64,000 nucleotides of DNA. Origin: Streptomyces diastatochromogenes. GTDB lineage: Bacteria > Actinomycetota > Actinomycetes > Streptomycetales > Streptomycetaceae. The stretch spans positions 3,472,001-3,536,000 of the forward strand of contig JAPTYK010000001.1 of assembly GCA_026913215.1 (NCBI GenBank), read 5' to 3'. The position numbers and the translations under genes were made by a program. Under the pieces are notes generated by a model that was not told the origin of the DNA, did no database searches, and saw only the letters and a program-made list of their open reading frames with translations. Positions 25,978 to 34,341 of the stretch are shown piece after piece. Position 1 is the first letter of the stretch, and every line of letters starts with the position of its first letter.

Positions 25978-27798
25978 CTACGCGCTCAGCTCGAAGGCGT
26001 CCAGCTCCGGGGCCTCCGCCTTGACCGGCCGCACGAACTCCACGGCAACGCGGTTGTCGATCTTGTATCCGCCCCGCACGCGTCCCGCGTGGGCCGTGGC
26101 TGCCTTCTTGATCGTGACGCGGTGCACGAACATCGCTATGAGCTTCCGGCGCTCGTCCAGCCCGACCGACGCCCACCACGAGCCTTCGCCCAGGGCGTCC
26201 GTCGAATCCCCGTCGTTGTGGAGCCACGCCTCAAGGGGAAGCTCCACCGTCTCAGGGGCGCTCAGGCTCTCCAACCGGGTCTTCACCCGCTCAAGGCGGC
26301 CCTCAATGTTGACCTTGCGCTTGAGGAACCTCTCACGGCCAACGGGCCCCTCGTACAGCCCCGCGTCTAGCGCGTCGTACAGCTCGTCAATGGCCCGCTG
26401 GGCGTCGTCGCGCTCCGCCTTCAGCTCGTGTCGCTCAGCGGCGGTCTTCGGGTCCTCCTTGGCCTGAGAGAACACCATGGTTGCCGCCCGGACCGCGAGA
26501 ACGGTTTCCGGCTGAGGGTCGCTCCGCGTCGCGTCCTGGATCAGCGCGAACACCTTGCGGGCCACGAAGTCGTCAATGTGCGACTGCATGGCGCTGTTGC
26601 CGGTCTCGTGCTCCCCCTCCGCCGGGACCGCCTGGGTGGCCCGGGTGCACTTGTAGACCGGCTTGGGCCCGCTGTTGAGCCCCTTGAGCGGCCGGTTGCA
26701 CTCACAGACAGAGACGGGCTTCTTCTCCGCGTCACGGAGTCCCGACAGAAGCGATTCCCCACGGGCCAAGCCCTCACCCGGACCACGCCCGTTGAGCCAG
26801 TCCTGAAGCTGGTACCACTCAGCCGGCGGGATGATCGGCTTACAGATCATCACCGGCCGCCCCTCTTCGTCCCGGTGGATGCGGTACCCCTCAACCGTCC
26901 GGGTCTGGGTTCCGTCCTCCTTGACCCGGTAGACGGGCTCCGCGCTCATTCCGGCGATCACCGGGTTTATGAGGATGCCCTTGAGCGTGCGGACCGACCA
27001 CTGAGACGTGGTGCGCTCCTTGCCGATGTTCTGGCCCTTCGTCGGGACGCCCCTCTTGTTCATGTCGGTGCAGATGCCGGAGAGAGAGCCGGGGTGAGCC
27101 TTGCGGGGCTGAATCGGAATGTGCATGTGCTTCTTGATCGTCGCCCAGATGCGGCGCAGGTTCGCGGCTTCCTTCGGAACGTGGACGAGCCGGTAAAGCG
27201 GGTACTTGCTGTCAGGGCTGAGGTACTTCTCCGACTCGAAGCCGTACGTGGTCTGACCGCCCAGCCAACTCCCGTGAGCGCGCTGGGCCGCCTTCACGTC
27301 CCGGACCTTCTGACTCTTCTTCTGCGACTCCTGGTGAACGGCGTCAAGCCGCATGATCAGGTAGATCAGCGCCATCGTGTCGCGCGGGGCAAAGACCCCG
27401 TCCATGACGCTGACGATCGTGATTCCCAGCCGGTGGAGTTCGGTCACGATCGGGATAGCGTCGGCCACCTCCTGGCGGGAGAACCGGCTCACGTCGTAGA
27501 CCACGAGCATGTTGAAGAGACGGTTACGAGCCGCCGTGAGCATGGCTTCGAAGCCCTCACGGTAGGCGTCCGGGTTCCAGCCGGAAATGCCGATGTCCTC
27601 GAAGTGGCGGAGGAACTGAGCTTCGCGCTTGTCGCTCTCAGCCTCGTTCGCCTCCCGCTGGACCATCGGTGAGGCTTCGGTCTTGTCCGCCTTCGCGGAC
27701 GACTGCCGGACGTAGCTAGCGGCAATCGCCACGATCTGGGGAAGGTCGTGAGCGTCGAAGCCGGCCGGGCGGGTGGGCGCGAAGGTTGCCGGGACCAT
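25978..27798 (-). CDS. int: Large serine integrase
   Basis: 606 residues. The N-terminal resolvase domain has YVRQSS (nucleophile probably S33), QREANEAESDKR, GISGWNPDAYREGFEAML and VVYDVSRFSR. A recombinase domain follows (WSVRTLKGILINPVIAG), then a partial zinc ribbon (VCECNRPL...YKC) and a long coiled coil (AERHELKAERDDAQRAIDEL). The zinc ribbon shows only three obvious cysteines. The enzyme recombines attP with attB without other host factors. It lies 155 bp from the junction inside nth, as expected for an integrase beside its own attP. AGGGAG stands 6 bases before ATG 27798. It is not closely like the phiC31, phiBT1 or R4 integrases as I remember them. Confidence 0.95.
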   Translation of the reverse strand: MVPATFAPTRPAGFDAHDLPQIVAIAASYVRQSSAKADKTEASPMVQREANEAESDKREAQFLRHFEDIGISGWNPDAYREGFEAMLTAARNRLFNMLVVYDVSRFSRQEVADAIPIVTELHRLGITIVSVMDGVFAPRDTMALIYLIMRLDAVHQESQKKSQKVRDVKAAQRAHGSWLGGQTTYGFESEKYLSPDSKYPLYRLVHVPKEAANLRRIWATIKKHMHIPIQPRKAHPGSLSGICTDMNKRGVPTKGQNIGKERTTSQWSVRTLKGILINPVIAGMSAEPVYRVKEDGTQTRTVEGYRIHRDEEGRPVMICKPIIPPAEWYQLQDWLNGRGPGEGLARGESLLSGLRDAEKKPVSVCECNRPLKGLNSGPKPVYKCTRATQAVPAEGEHETGNSAMQSHIDDFVARKVFALIQDATRSDPQPETVLAVRAATMVFSQAKEDPKTAAERHELKAERDDAQRAIDELYDALDAGLYEGPVGRERFLKRKVNIEGRLERVKTRLESLSAPETVELPLEAWLHNDGDSTDALGEGSWWASVGLDERRKLIAMFVHRVTIKKAATAHAGRVRGGYKIDNRVAVEFVRPVKAEAPELDAFELSA

Positions 27799-27850
27799 CG
27801 GTGGTCTCCCTGTCTCGTAGGTGCCGTGGCCCGTTGGGGCTTTGCACCTG

Positions 27851-27871
27851 GGGACTAGGGAGCCGATTGCC
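27851..27871 (-). promoter_or_regulatory. Promoter-like motif copy 9, upstream of integrase
   Basis: The minus strand reads GGCAATCGGCTCCCTAGTCC, 53 nt before the integrase start and about 80 bp from the attachment junction. It would drive integrase from the attP side. Confidence 0.6.
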
Positions 27872-27898
27872 TAACTGTGCTGCTGATCTATGCGATCC

Positions 27899-28669
27899 CT
27901 AGAGAATGCACAGGTCAGAGCCATGTTCGGACCGTAGTCCCGAACGGTGAAACCCGAAGGCGTTGCCGAGGACGACGAAGGCGGTCTTGCGGCCGACGCC
28001 GGGGAGCTTGACCAGGTCCTCCAGGCGGCCGGGGACCTCGCCGTCGAAGTCGTCCCGGAGCGCGGCGGCCAAACCCATGATCGACTTGGTCTTGGCGCGG
28101 AAGAAGCCGGTCGGCCGGATCAGCTCCTCGACCTCCTCGGGCACGGCGGCGGCGAGGTCCTCGGGCGTGGGGTACTTCGCGAAGAGGGCGGGGGTGGTCT
28201 GGTTGACCCGCAGGTCGGTGGTCTGGGCGGACAGGACCGTGGCGACCAGCAGCTCGAAGGGGTTGCGGAAGTCGAGCTCCGGGTGGGCGTACGGGTAGAC
28301 CTCGGCCAGTTCGCGATTGATCCGGCGCGCCCGGCGGACCATCGCGAGCCGCGACTCGGGCTTGGCGGGCTTGGCGGGCTTGGCGACTGCGGTGGGCTTC
28401 GTGGCCTTGGCGGCTGCGGCGGGCTTCGAGACCTTGGCGACTGCGGCAGCGGGCTTCGAGGTCTTGGCGGCTGCGGCGCTCGTGGAAGCCTTCGAAGGCT
28501 TGGTGGGCGTGGCGGCCTTCGAAGGCTTGGTGGGCTCGCCCGACCCCGCAGGCTTCCGTTTTGCGGCTTTTGCCTGTTTCGACACGCCGTGTTCGCCCAC
28601 AGCGGAATTACCTTCGGCCGACACTCTTTCAGCCCCCTTGGCCTGCGCTCTCACCGGCGAGTTGGACAC
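27899..28669 (-). pseudogene. nth: Endonuclease III, cut by prophage integration
   Basis: The remaining 239 residues are endonuclease III: ELLVATVLSAQTTDLRVNQT, then the helix-hairpin-helix LPGVGRKTA with catalytic Lys (K228 here). The gene then reads 17 phage-encoded residues (FHRSGLRSEHGSDLCIL) to a stop. The catalytic Asp (in VDTH) and the four-cysteine iron-sulfur cluster are lost, so this product cannot excise oxidised pyrimidines. The N-terminus has a long Ala/Lys/Pro repeat region (DNA about 28365-28560); the true start may be downstream of 28669. The 3' part should lie at attL, beyond the left window edge. This break is a junction, not a frameshift. Confidence 0.92.
27930..27960. other. 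attR: Right prophage attachment junction in nth
   Basis: The minus strand matches nth through codon 239 (codons ...AAC GCC TTC GGG), ending near 27953. Beyond it the sequence is phage. The exact crossover dinucleotide cannot be fixed without the empty site or attL. An imperfect inverted repeat (TTCGGACCGTAGTCCCGAAC, 27927-27946) lies in the phage arm, as in serine-integrase attP arms. Confidence 0.75.
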
Positions 28670-28775
28670 CCGGCCAGCCTAGGCGCCGACACCGACATCC
28701 GCCCCGGTCACCGCCGATCGGAGCCCAATCGGGCACCTGGCGTACGACCGGGCGGCTCGGTGCGTCAAACTTGTT

Positions 28776-28789
28776 GTGATTGATCGCAC
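28776..28789. promoter_or_regulatory. Possible Crp binding site between nth and crp
   Basis: GTGATTGATCGCAC has the GTG-N8-CAC outline of a Crp box and lies 66 bp upstream of the crp start in the divergent nth/crp region. Autoregulation is an inference; the inner bases are not symmetric. Confidence 0.35.
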
Positions 28790-28854
28790 TGTTTTGTGCG
28801 TCCGGCATCATGGGACCCAGGTCCTTTGAGCAGGTCGACAGTAGGAGAGAACTC

Positions 28855-29529
28855 GTGGACGACGTTCTGCGGCGCGCCCCGCTCTTCGCGGCGCTCGATG
28901 ACGAGCAGGCTGCCGAGCTGCGCGCCTCGATGAGTGAGGCGACGCTCGCCCGTGGCGACGCGCTCTTCCACGAGGGCGACCCCGGCGACCGCCTGTACGT
29001 GGTGACCGAGGGCAAGGTGAAGCTGCACCGCACCTCCCCCGACGGCCGCGAGAACATGCTGGCCGTCCTCGGCCCCGGCGAGCTCATCGGCGAGCTGTCC
29101 CTCTTCGACCCGGGCCCGCGCACCGCCACGGCGACCGCGCTGACCGAGGTCAAGCTGCTCGGCCTCGGCCACGGCGACCTCCAGCCCTGGCTGAACGCCC
29201 GCCCCGAGGTGGCCACCGCGCTGCTGCGCGCCGTCGCCCGTCGACTGCGCAAGACCAACGACCAGATGTCCGACCTGGTCTTCTCCGACGTCCCGGGCCG
29301 TGTCGCCCGCGCGCTCCTCGACCTGTCGCGCCGCTTCGGCGTGCAGTCGGAGGAGGGCATCCACGTCGTCCACGACCTCACCCAGGAGGAGCTGGCCCAG
29401 CTGGTCGGCGCCTCCCGCGAGACGGTCAACAAGGCGCTCGCCGACTTCGCCCAGCGCGGCTGGCTGCGTCTGGAGGCCCGCGCCGTGATCCTGCTGGACG
29501 TGGAGCGCCTCGCGAAGCGCTCGCGCTAG
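28855..29529 (+). CDS. crp: Crp/Fnr-family cAMP receptor protein
   Basis: 224 residues from GTG 28855, which has AGGAGA 7 bases upstream; the earlier in-frame ATG has no such site. The cyclic-nucleotide-binding fold contains GELIGELSLFDPGPRTATAT (phosphate-binding cassette GELS...RTAT). The C-terminal winged helix reads LTQEELAQLVGASRETVNKA, the recognition helix. It matches the Streptomyces Crp sequence, a global regulator of germination, development and secondary metabolism. It is divergent from nth, as in Mycobacterium. Confidence 0.96.
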   Translation: MDDVLRRAPLFAALDDEQAAELRASMSEATLARGDALFHEGDPGDRLYVVTEGKVKLHRTSPDGRENMLAVLGPGELIGELSLFDPGPRTATATALTEVKLLGLGHGDLQPWLNARPEVATALLRAVARRLRKTNDQMSDLVFSDVPGRVARALLDLSRRFGVQSEEGIHVVHDLTQEELAQLVGASRETVNKALADFAQRGWLRLEARAVILLDVERLAKRSR

Positions 29530-29562
29530 TACCCAGGCGTATCGCCAGTACCCAGGCGCATA

Positions 29563-29602
29563 CGGAAGGCCGCCCCGGTCGTCGGACCGGGGCGGCCTTC
29601 CG
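29563..29602. terminator. Bidirectional terminator between crp and SPFH gene
   Basis: CGGAAGGCCGCCCCGGTC pairs perfectly with GACCGGGGCGGCCTTCCG (18 bp, loop GTCG) between convergent genes. Confidence 0.85.
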
Positions 29603-29621
29603 CGTATCCGCGATGCGGGGG

Positions 29622-30506
29622 TCAGCGCTTCGAGCCGTCCACGATCACCGGGGCGGAGCCGCCGCTCCCGCAGGGCACCGCGTAGACCGGGTTCTTCGCC
29701 GCGGCCTCCTTGTACGCGTCGATGCACTGGTTCATCAGGACCTTGTCCGTCAGCGAGTTGTTGAGGATCTTGTTGGCGCGGGCGATGCCCTCCGCCTCGA
29801 TGCGGCGCCGGTCGGCCTCGGCCTTCGCCGTGCGGGAGGCCTCCAGGGCCCGCTCGGTGGCCTGCTGCTGCTGGATCTTGCGGTCGATCTGGGCCTGGAG
29901 GGAGTCCGAGGGCTTCACGTTGCGCAGGTTGACCGTCGTCACGTCGATGCCGCGCGGGGCCAGGCGCTCCTTGATGAGGCGGCCGATCTCGGCGTTGATC
30001 CCCTCGCGGTCCGAGGCGTAGCCCTGCTCGCTCGTGTAGTGGGCGAAGACGTTGCGGACGATCTCGCGGCTGTCGGGGTAGACGAGCCGCTGCTGGATGG
30101 CGTCCTCGCTGCCCGCGAGCTTGTACAGCTCGACGGCCTTGGCCTGGTCGACGGACCACTTCACCGTCACCTCGGCGTACATGACGCCGCCCTGCGAGGA
30201 GCGGACCTCGACCACGTCCTTGTCGGAGAGGTTGAGGTCGACCGGGCGGGTGGAGAAGGTCGTGACGTCCGTGAACGGCGACTTCACGTGCATGCCCGAG
30301 GTCATCGGCGTACCCACCTTGCCGAAGGCGACCGGCACACCGACCTCGTACGCGCTGATCACGTACGTCATGCTCACGATCAGCGAGAAGGCGCCGGCCA
30401 GGAGGGCGCCCAGGGCGCCGAACTTCAGCCCCGCGGAGTCGTTGGCGCGGCCGACGAAATAGAGCACCACTGCGGCTATGACCAGCAGGATGGCGATGAC
30501 GAACAC
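29622..30506 (-). CDS. SPFH/Band 7 (prohibitin-like) membrane protein
   Basis: 294 residues from GTG 30506 (VFVIAILLVIAAVVLYFVGR), with GGGGGGAA upstream. Two N-terminal membrane segments (about 1-18 and 30-52) precede the SPFH domain (YEVGVPVAFGKVGTPMTSGM... LAPRGIDVTTVNLRNVKPSD) and a helical Ala/Glu-rich coiled coil (QQQQATERALEASRTAKAEA). Such proteins form membrane-associated ring scaffolds. The end (VPCGSGGSAPVIVDGSKR) is polar. A longer upstream extension to 30701 is Arg/Gly-rich and unlikely. Confidence 0.88.
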   Translation of the reverse strand: MFVIAILLVIAAVVLYFVGRANDSAGLKFGALGALLAGAFSLIVSMTYVISAYEVGVPVAFGKVGTPMTSGMHVKSPFTDVTTFSTRPVDLNLSDKDVVEVRSSQGGVMYAEVTVKWSVDQAKAVELYKLAGSEDAIQQRLVYPDSREIVRNVFAHYTSEQGYASDREGINAEIGRLIKERLAPRGIDVTTVNLRNVKPSDSLQAQIDRKIQQQQATERALEASRTAKAEADRRRIEAEGIARANKILNNSLTDKVLMNQCIDAYKEAAAKNPVYAVPCGSGGSAPVIVDGSKR

Positions 30507-30634
30507 GGGCGTTCCCCCCCGAAAGCTACGGCCAGAAGTAATCGGAGCGTAAAACATTGGCAAGGAACGCCCAAGGGTCGGGTCCCCCCTCGGGACAGGA
30601 TCGTGACGCCCCACGGATCGGGGGCGGACAGGCC

Positions 30635-31463
30635 CTAGACCAGACCGCGCTCCCGCAGGTACTCCAGCTGCGCCCGTACGGACAGCTCGGCCGCCGGCCA
30701 CAGCGAGCGGTCCACGTCCGCGTACACATGGGCGACGACCTCCGCCGCCGTGCGGTGCCCGGCCGCGACCGCCGTCTCGACCTGCGCCAGCCGGGCCGCC
30801 CGGTGCGCGAGGTAGAACTCCACGGCCCCTGCGCGTCCTCCAGGACCGGCCCGTGCCCCGGCAGGACCGTGTGCACCCCGTCGTCGACGGTCAGCGAGCG
30901 CAGCCGCCGCAGCGAGTCCAGATAGTCGCCGAGCCGCCCGTCCGGATGCGCGACCATCGTCGTCCCGCGCCCCAGGATCGTGTCGCCCGTCAGCACCGCG
31001 CGGTCGGCCGGCAGGTGGAAGGAGAGCGAGTCCGAGGTGTGCCCGGGTGTCGGGACGACCCGCAGCTCCAGGCCGCCGACCGTCACCACGTCCCCGCGCC
31101 GAGACCCTCGTCGCCGAGGCGCAGCGCCGGGTCGAGGGCCCGCACGGCCGTCCCGGTCAGCTCCGCGAACCGGCCCGCGCCCTCCGCGTGGTCCGGGTGG
31201 CCGTGGGTCAGCAGCGTCAGCGCGACCCGCTTGCCGAGCTTCTCGGCCGTGTCGATCACGTGGCGCAGATGGTCCTCGTCGAGCGGCCCCGGGTCGACGA
31301 CCACCGCGAGGCCGGAGCCCGGCTCGGAGAGCAGCCAGGTGTTGGTGCCGTCGAGGGTCATCGCGGACGGGTTCGGCGCCAGGATGTTGGCCGCACGGTC
31401 GGTCGCGGGCCCGGAGGCCACGAGCCCGCGCGGCTGTCCGGGCAGGGCGGCGGCGTCACTCAT
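30635..31463 (-). CDS. Metallo-beta-lactamase-fold hydrolase (LACTB2-like), two frameshifts
   Basis: About 276 residues in three frames: MSDAAALPGQPRGLVASGPA... with the zinc motif THGHPDHAEG, then from about 31085 TVGGLELRVVPTPGHTSDSL (metal His) and LTGDTILGRGTTMV (metal Asp), and from about 30825 VEFYLAHRAARLAQVETAV to the stop at 30635. The C-terminal helical domain is the LACTB2-like type. It overlaps the Nudix gene by 4 bp (ATGA), so the two are translationally coupled. In the syntenic Mycobacterium cluster it corresponds to Rv3677c. The breaks are likely sequencing losses. Confidence 0.87.
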
Positions 31464-32534
31464 GCCACACCTCCGGCGGCATCGGCGGTCTCGGAGGCCC
31501 CGGCGGTCCTGACAGCTTCAACGGTCCCGGCGGCTCCGGCGGTCCCGGCGGCTTCGGCACCTCTGGCGTCCCCGGAGGTCCCAGAGGATTCGACGCTTCT
31601 GGCATCACCGGAGGCCCCGCTGTCACCGGAGGCCCCGCTGTCACCGGAGGCTCCGCCGTCACCGGCGGGGATGACCTTGGTGAACTCCTCGTGGCCCGGC
31701 CAGCTCAGGACCAGTTCGTCGCCCTCCAGGCGTGCCTGCGCGAGGACGGGGGTCAGGTCCTGCTCCTCCGCCGCCGCCAGCGCCTCGGCGGCCGTCCGGT
31801 GCGGCTCCAGGGTGCGCAGGGTGGAGATCGTCAGGGGCATCATCGTCAGCTCGCCCCGGTCGTAGCCGGCGGCGGCCTCCGCCGGGCGGATCCAGACCGT
31901 GCGGTCCGCCTCCCGGAGACGTCCCGGGTGCGCTGCCCGGCCGGGAGCGCGGCCACGAAGAACCAGGTGTCGTACCGGCGCTGCTCGAACTCGGGGGTGA
32001 TCCAGCGGGCCCACGCGCCGAGCAGGTCCGAGCGCAGGACGAGCCCGCGCCGGTCCAGGAAGTCGGCGAAGGACAGCTCCCGGGCGACGAGCGCCTCCCG
32101 GTCCCGCTCCCAGTCCTCGCCGGTCGTGTCGCCGACGACGACGTCCGCGGTCTCCCCGGCGAGCAGCACGCCCGCCTCCTCGAAGGTCTCGCGCACGGCG
32201 GCGCAGACCACGGCCTGCGCCTGCGCCGGGTCGTCGAGGCCGAGCCGGGCCGCCCACTCCTCCAGGGACGGGCCCGCCCAGCGCACCGGCTGCTCGTCGC
32301 GCGGGTCGACACCGCCGCCGGGGTAGGCGTACGCGCCGCCCGCGAAGGCCATCGAGGTGCGGCGGCGCAGCATGTGGACGTCGGGCCCGCGGCCCCGTCC
32401 CGCAGGAGCAGGACGGTGGCGGCGCGCCGGGGCGTCACCGGGGTGAGGTCACCGGCCGCGAGGGCGCGGATGCGGTCGGGCCACTCCGGCGGGTACCACT
32501 GACCGTTCGACTGCTTCGACTGACCATTCGACAT
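31460..32534 (-). CDS. Nudix hydrolase with repetitive C-terminal tail, frameshifted
   Basis: About 358 residues. It starts MSNGQSKQSNGQWYPPEWPD at 32534, changes frame near 32395 (to MLRRRTSMAFAGGAYAYPGG) and again near 31915 (to READRTVWIRPAEAAAGYDR). The Nudix box is split by an insert as in NUDT8/19-type enzymes: GGGVDPRDE ... AAVRETFEEAGVLL. The last ~55 residues are Gly/Ala/Ser repeats (GASGDSGASGDSGASGD) encoded by 18-bp tandem repeats. It hydrolyses an unidentified nucleoside-diphosphate-linked substrate such as a CoA derivative. The MBL hydrolase overlaps its end. Confidence 0.85.
31605..31658. repeat. 18-bp tandem repeat in Nudix gene
   Basis: Three units of TCACCGGAGGCCCCGCTG, the third slightly diverged. 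They keep frame and encode the SGDSGA-type repeats of the C-terminal tail, so length variation between strains is likely. Confidence 0.8.
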
Positions 32535-32567
32535 GGCCGGATGCTATGCGCAAGCATCGGAATGCAC

Positions 32568-32605
32568 GAGAGCCGGTTTCCCACGCCTGTGGAAAACCGG
32601 CTCTC
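32568..32605 (-). terminator. Terminator of the DUF4177-RidA operon
   Basis: GAGAGCCGGTTT (32568-32579) pairs with AAACCGGCTCTC (32594-32605), 12 bp, between the RidA stop and the Nudix start. Confidence 0.75.
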
Positions 32606-32631
32606 CGCATCCGTTCGGGATGTTCGGGGCG

Positions 32632-33102
32632 TCAGGCCTCGACGAGCTCGACCTGGACCTCGACCTCGACCGGCGCGTCGAGCGGCAGCACGGCCACGCC
32701 GACGGCGCTGCGGGCGTGCACGCCCTTCTCGCCGAGGATCTCGCCGAGCAGCTCGCTGGCGCCGTTGATGACGGCGGGCTGGCCGGTGAAGTCGGCGGCG
32801 GAGGCGACGAAGCCGACGACCTTCACGACGCGCTTGACGCGGTCGAGGTCACCGGCGACCGACTTCACGGCCGCGAGCGCGTTGAGCGCGCAGGTGGCGG
32901 CGAGCTCCTTGGCCTCCTCCGGCGTGACCTCGGCGCCGACCTTGCCGGTCACCGGAAGCTTGCCCGCCACCATCGGGAGCTGGCCCGAGGTGTACACGTA
33001 CACGCCGGACTGCACGGCCGGCTGGTAGGACGCGAGCGGCGGCACGACCTCGGGCAGGGTCAGGCCGAGCTCGGCGATCCGCGCCTCGACGGCCCCGCTC
33101 AC
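32632..33102 (-). CDS. RidA-family (YjgF/UK114-type) protein
   Basis: 156 residues from GTG 33102 (VSGAVEARIAELGLTLPEVV), overlapping the DUF4177 stop by 4 bp. This is the RidA subgroup with YTSGQLPMVAGKLPVTGKVG near the middle and VAVLPLDAPVEVEVQVEL at the end. It lacks the usual catalytic Arg context (IR..P...A..EVE..A), so deaminase activity on 2-aminoacrylate is not assured. Its gene neighbourhood is conserved in Mycobacterium (Rv3678c). Confidence 0.88.
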   Translation of the reverse strand: MSGAVEARIAELGLTLPEVVPPLASYQPAVQSGVYVYTSGQLPMVAGKLPVTGKVGAEVTPEEAKELAATCALNALAAVKSVAGDLDRVKRVVKVVGFVASAADFTGQPAVINGASELLGEILGEKGVHARSAVGVAVLPLDAPVEVEVQVELVEA

Positions 33103-33257
33103 GACTTGGCCCGCTTCAGGTAGGCCACGAGCTGCTCGGGGTTGTTCGGCCCGGGCACGACCTGGACGAGCTCCCAGCCGTCCTCGCCCCAGGTGTCCAG
33201 AATCTGCTTGGTCGCGTGCACCAGAAGCGGCACCGTGACGTACTCCCACTTGGTCAT
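33099..33257 (-). CDS. DUF4177 small protein
   Basis: 52 residues from ATG 33257: MTKWEYVTVPLLVHATKQIL, then WGEDGWELVQVVPGPN and YLKRAKS. The KWEYVTVP...GWELV pattern is DUF4177. It is the first gene of a two-gene operon with RidA (GTGA overlap) and is the counterpart of Mycobacterium Rv3678A. Function unknown. Confidence 0.85.
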   Translation of the reverse strand: MTKWEYVTVPLLVHATKQILDTWGEDGWELVQVVPGPNNPEQLVAYLKRAKS

Positions 33258-33379
33258 GGGGCCGACTGTATCCGCTGCCGCCCCGGCTCCCGTCCCGGCT
33301 CCCCCGAGGCCGCCCCTAGGTGGCTTCTCCGGGGCGGCCTGCTGATTGCACGCGGCCGCCAGTGGTTAGGCTCGACAGC

Positions 33380-34341
33380 GTGAGCAGGCTCCAGGTCGTC
33401 AGCGGCAAGGGCGGTACCGGTAAGACGACGGTCGCCGCCGCCCTCGCCCTCGCCCTCGCGACGGAGGGGAAGCGGACCCTCCTCGTCGAGGTCGAAGGCA
33501 GGCAGGGCATCGCACAGGTCTTCGAGACGGAAGCCCTTCCGTACGAGGAGCGCAAGATCGCCGTCGCGCCGGGCGGCGGCGAGGTGTTCGCGCTGGCGAT
33601 CGACGCCGAGCGCGCGCTCCTCGACTACCTCCAGATGTTCTACAAACTGGGCGGGGCGGGGCGGGCCCTGAAGAAGCTCGGCGCGATCGACTTCGCGACG
33701 ACGATAGCGCCGGGCGTCCGGGACGTGCTGCTGACCGGCAAGGCGTGCGAGGCGGTCCGGCGGCGGGAGAAGGACGGCCGCCCCACCTATGACCACGTGG
33801 TCATGGACGCGCCGCCCACCGGCCGCATCACCCGCTTCCTCAACGTGAACGACGAGGTCGCGGGCCTGGCCAGGATCGGCCCGATACACAACCAGGCACA
33901 GGCCGTCATGCGGGTCCTCAAGTCCCCGGAGACGGCGGTGCACCTGGTGACCCTCCTGGAGGAGATGCCGGTCCAGGAGACCGCGGACGGCATCGCGGAG
34001 CTGAGGGCCGCCGAACTGCCGGTGGGCAGGGTCGTGGTGAACATGGTCCGCCCGCACGTGCTCGACGAGGCGGCGGTACGGGCCGCCTCCGGCGACCACC
34101 GGAAGGCGATCGCGCGGACCCTGGCCTCCGCCGGCGTCACGGGCGGCACGGCCCTGGTCGAGCCGCTCCTCGACCAGGCGGCCGAGCACGCGCGGCGGGT
34201 GGAGCTGGAGCGGACGCAGCGCGCGGTCCTGGACGGCGTCGGCGTCCCTCGTACGCACTCCCCTTCCTCGGGGACGGGGCGGACATCGCCGGGCTCTACC
34301 GGCTGGCGAAGGAACTGCGGAAGCAAGGGGTGGGCGCGTGA
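33380..34341 (+). CDS. ArsA/Get3-like ATPase, subunit 1, frameshift near C-terminus
   Basis: About 320 residues from GTG 33380. A deviant Walker A with signature lysine is at residues 9-17 (GKGGTGKTT). Switch motifs follow (VVMDAPPTGRITRFL, DAPPTG). The frame is lost near 34250 (after GVGVP) and the adjacent frame gives GDGADIAGLYRLAKELRKQG to a stop at 34341, overlapping the next start (GTGA). With the next gene it is the Streptomyces counterpart of the paired mycobacterial ATPases Rv3679-Rv3680, which form one complex; the cargo is not settled. Confidence 0.88.

Larger units (their letters stand above)
1..27952. mobile_element. Prophage (phiC31-like control genes, HK97-type head, tailed), left end outside window
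   Basis: A continuous block of minus-strand phage genes with lower GC than the flanking chromosome. Integration (serine integrase, Gp3-like directionality factor), packaging, head, tail, lysis and early replication modules are all present. The right boundary is set by nth: its protein matches endonuclease III up to residue 239 (codon 27955-27953) and then becomes unrelated sequence. The left end, the rest of the early genes (a DNA polymerase and a repressor would be expected) and attL lie beyond position 1. The order integrase - HNH - terminase - head - tail - lysis - early genes fits a circular genome opened at attP beside the integrase. Whether the element is inducible cannot be judged because many of its genes carry apparent single-base deletions. 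Confidence 0.95.

Noticed and set aside
1..27952. Reading the many broken phage genes as decay of a dead prophage
   Set aside because: Housekeeping genes outside the prophage are broken at the same rate and in the same G/C-run contexts, so decay cannot be inferred from these breaks.
27899..28669. nth truncation as another sequencing frameshift
   Set aside because: None of the three frames after codon 239 continues endonuclease III; the sequence changes to phage DNA beside the integrase.
31460..31660. Repeats near 31,600 considered as a CRISPR array
   Set aside because: The 18-bp units are directly contiguous without spacers and encode a Gly/Ser tail in frame. No CRISPR array is present in the window.
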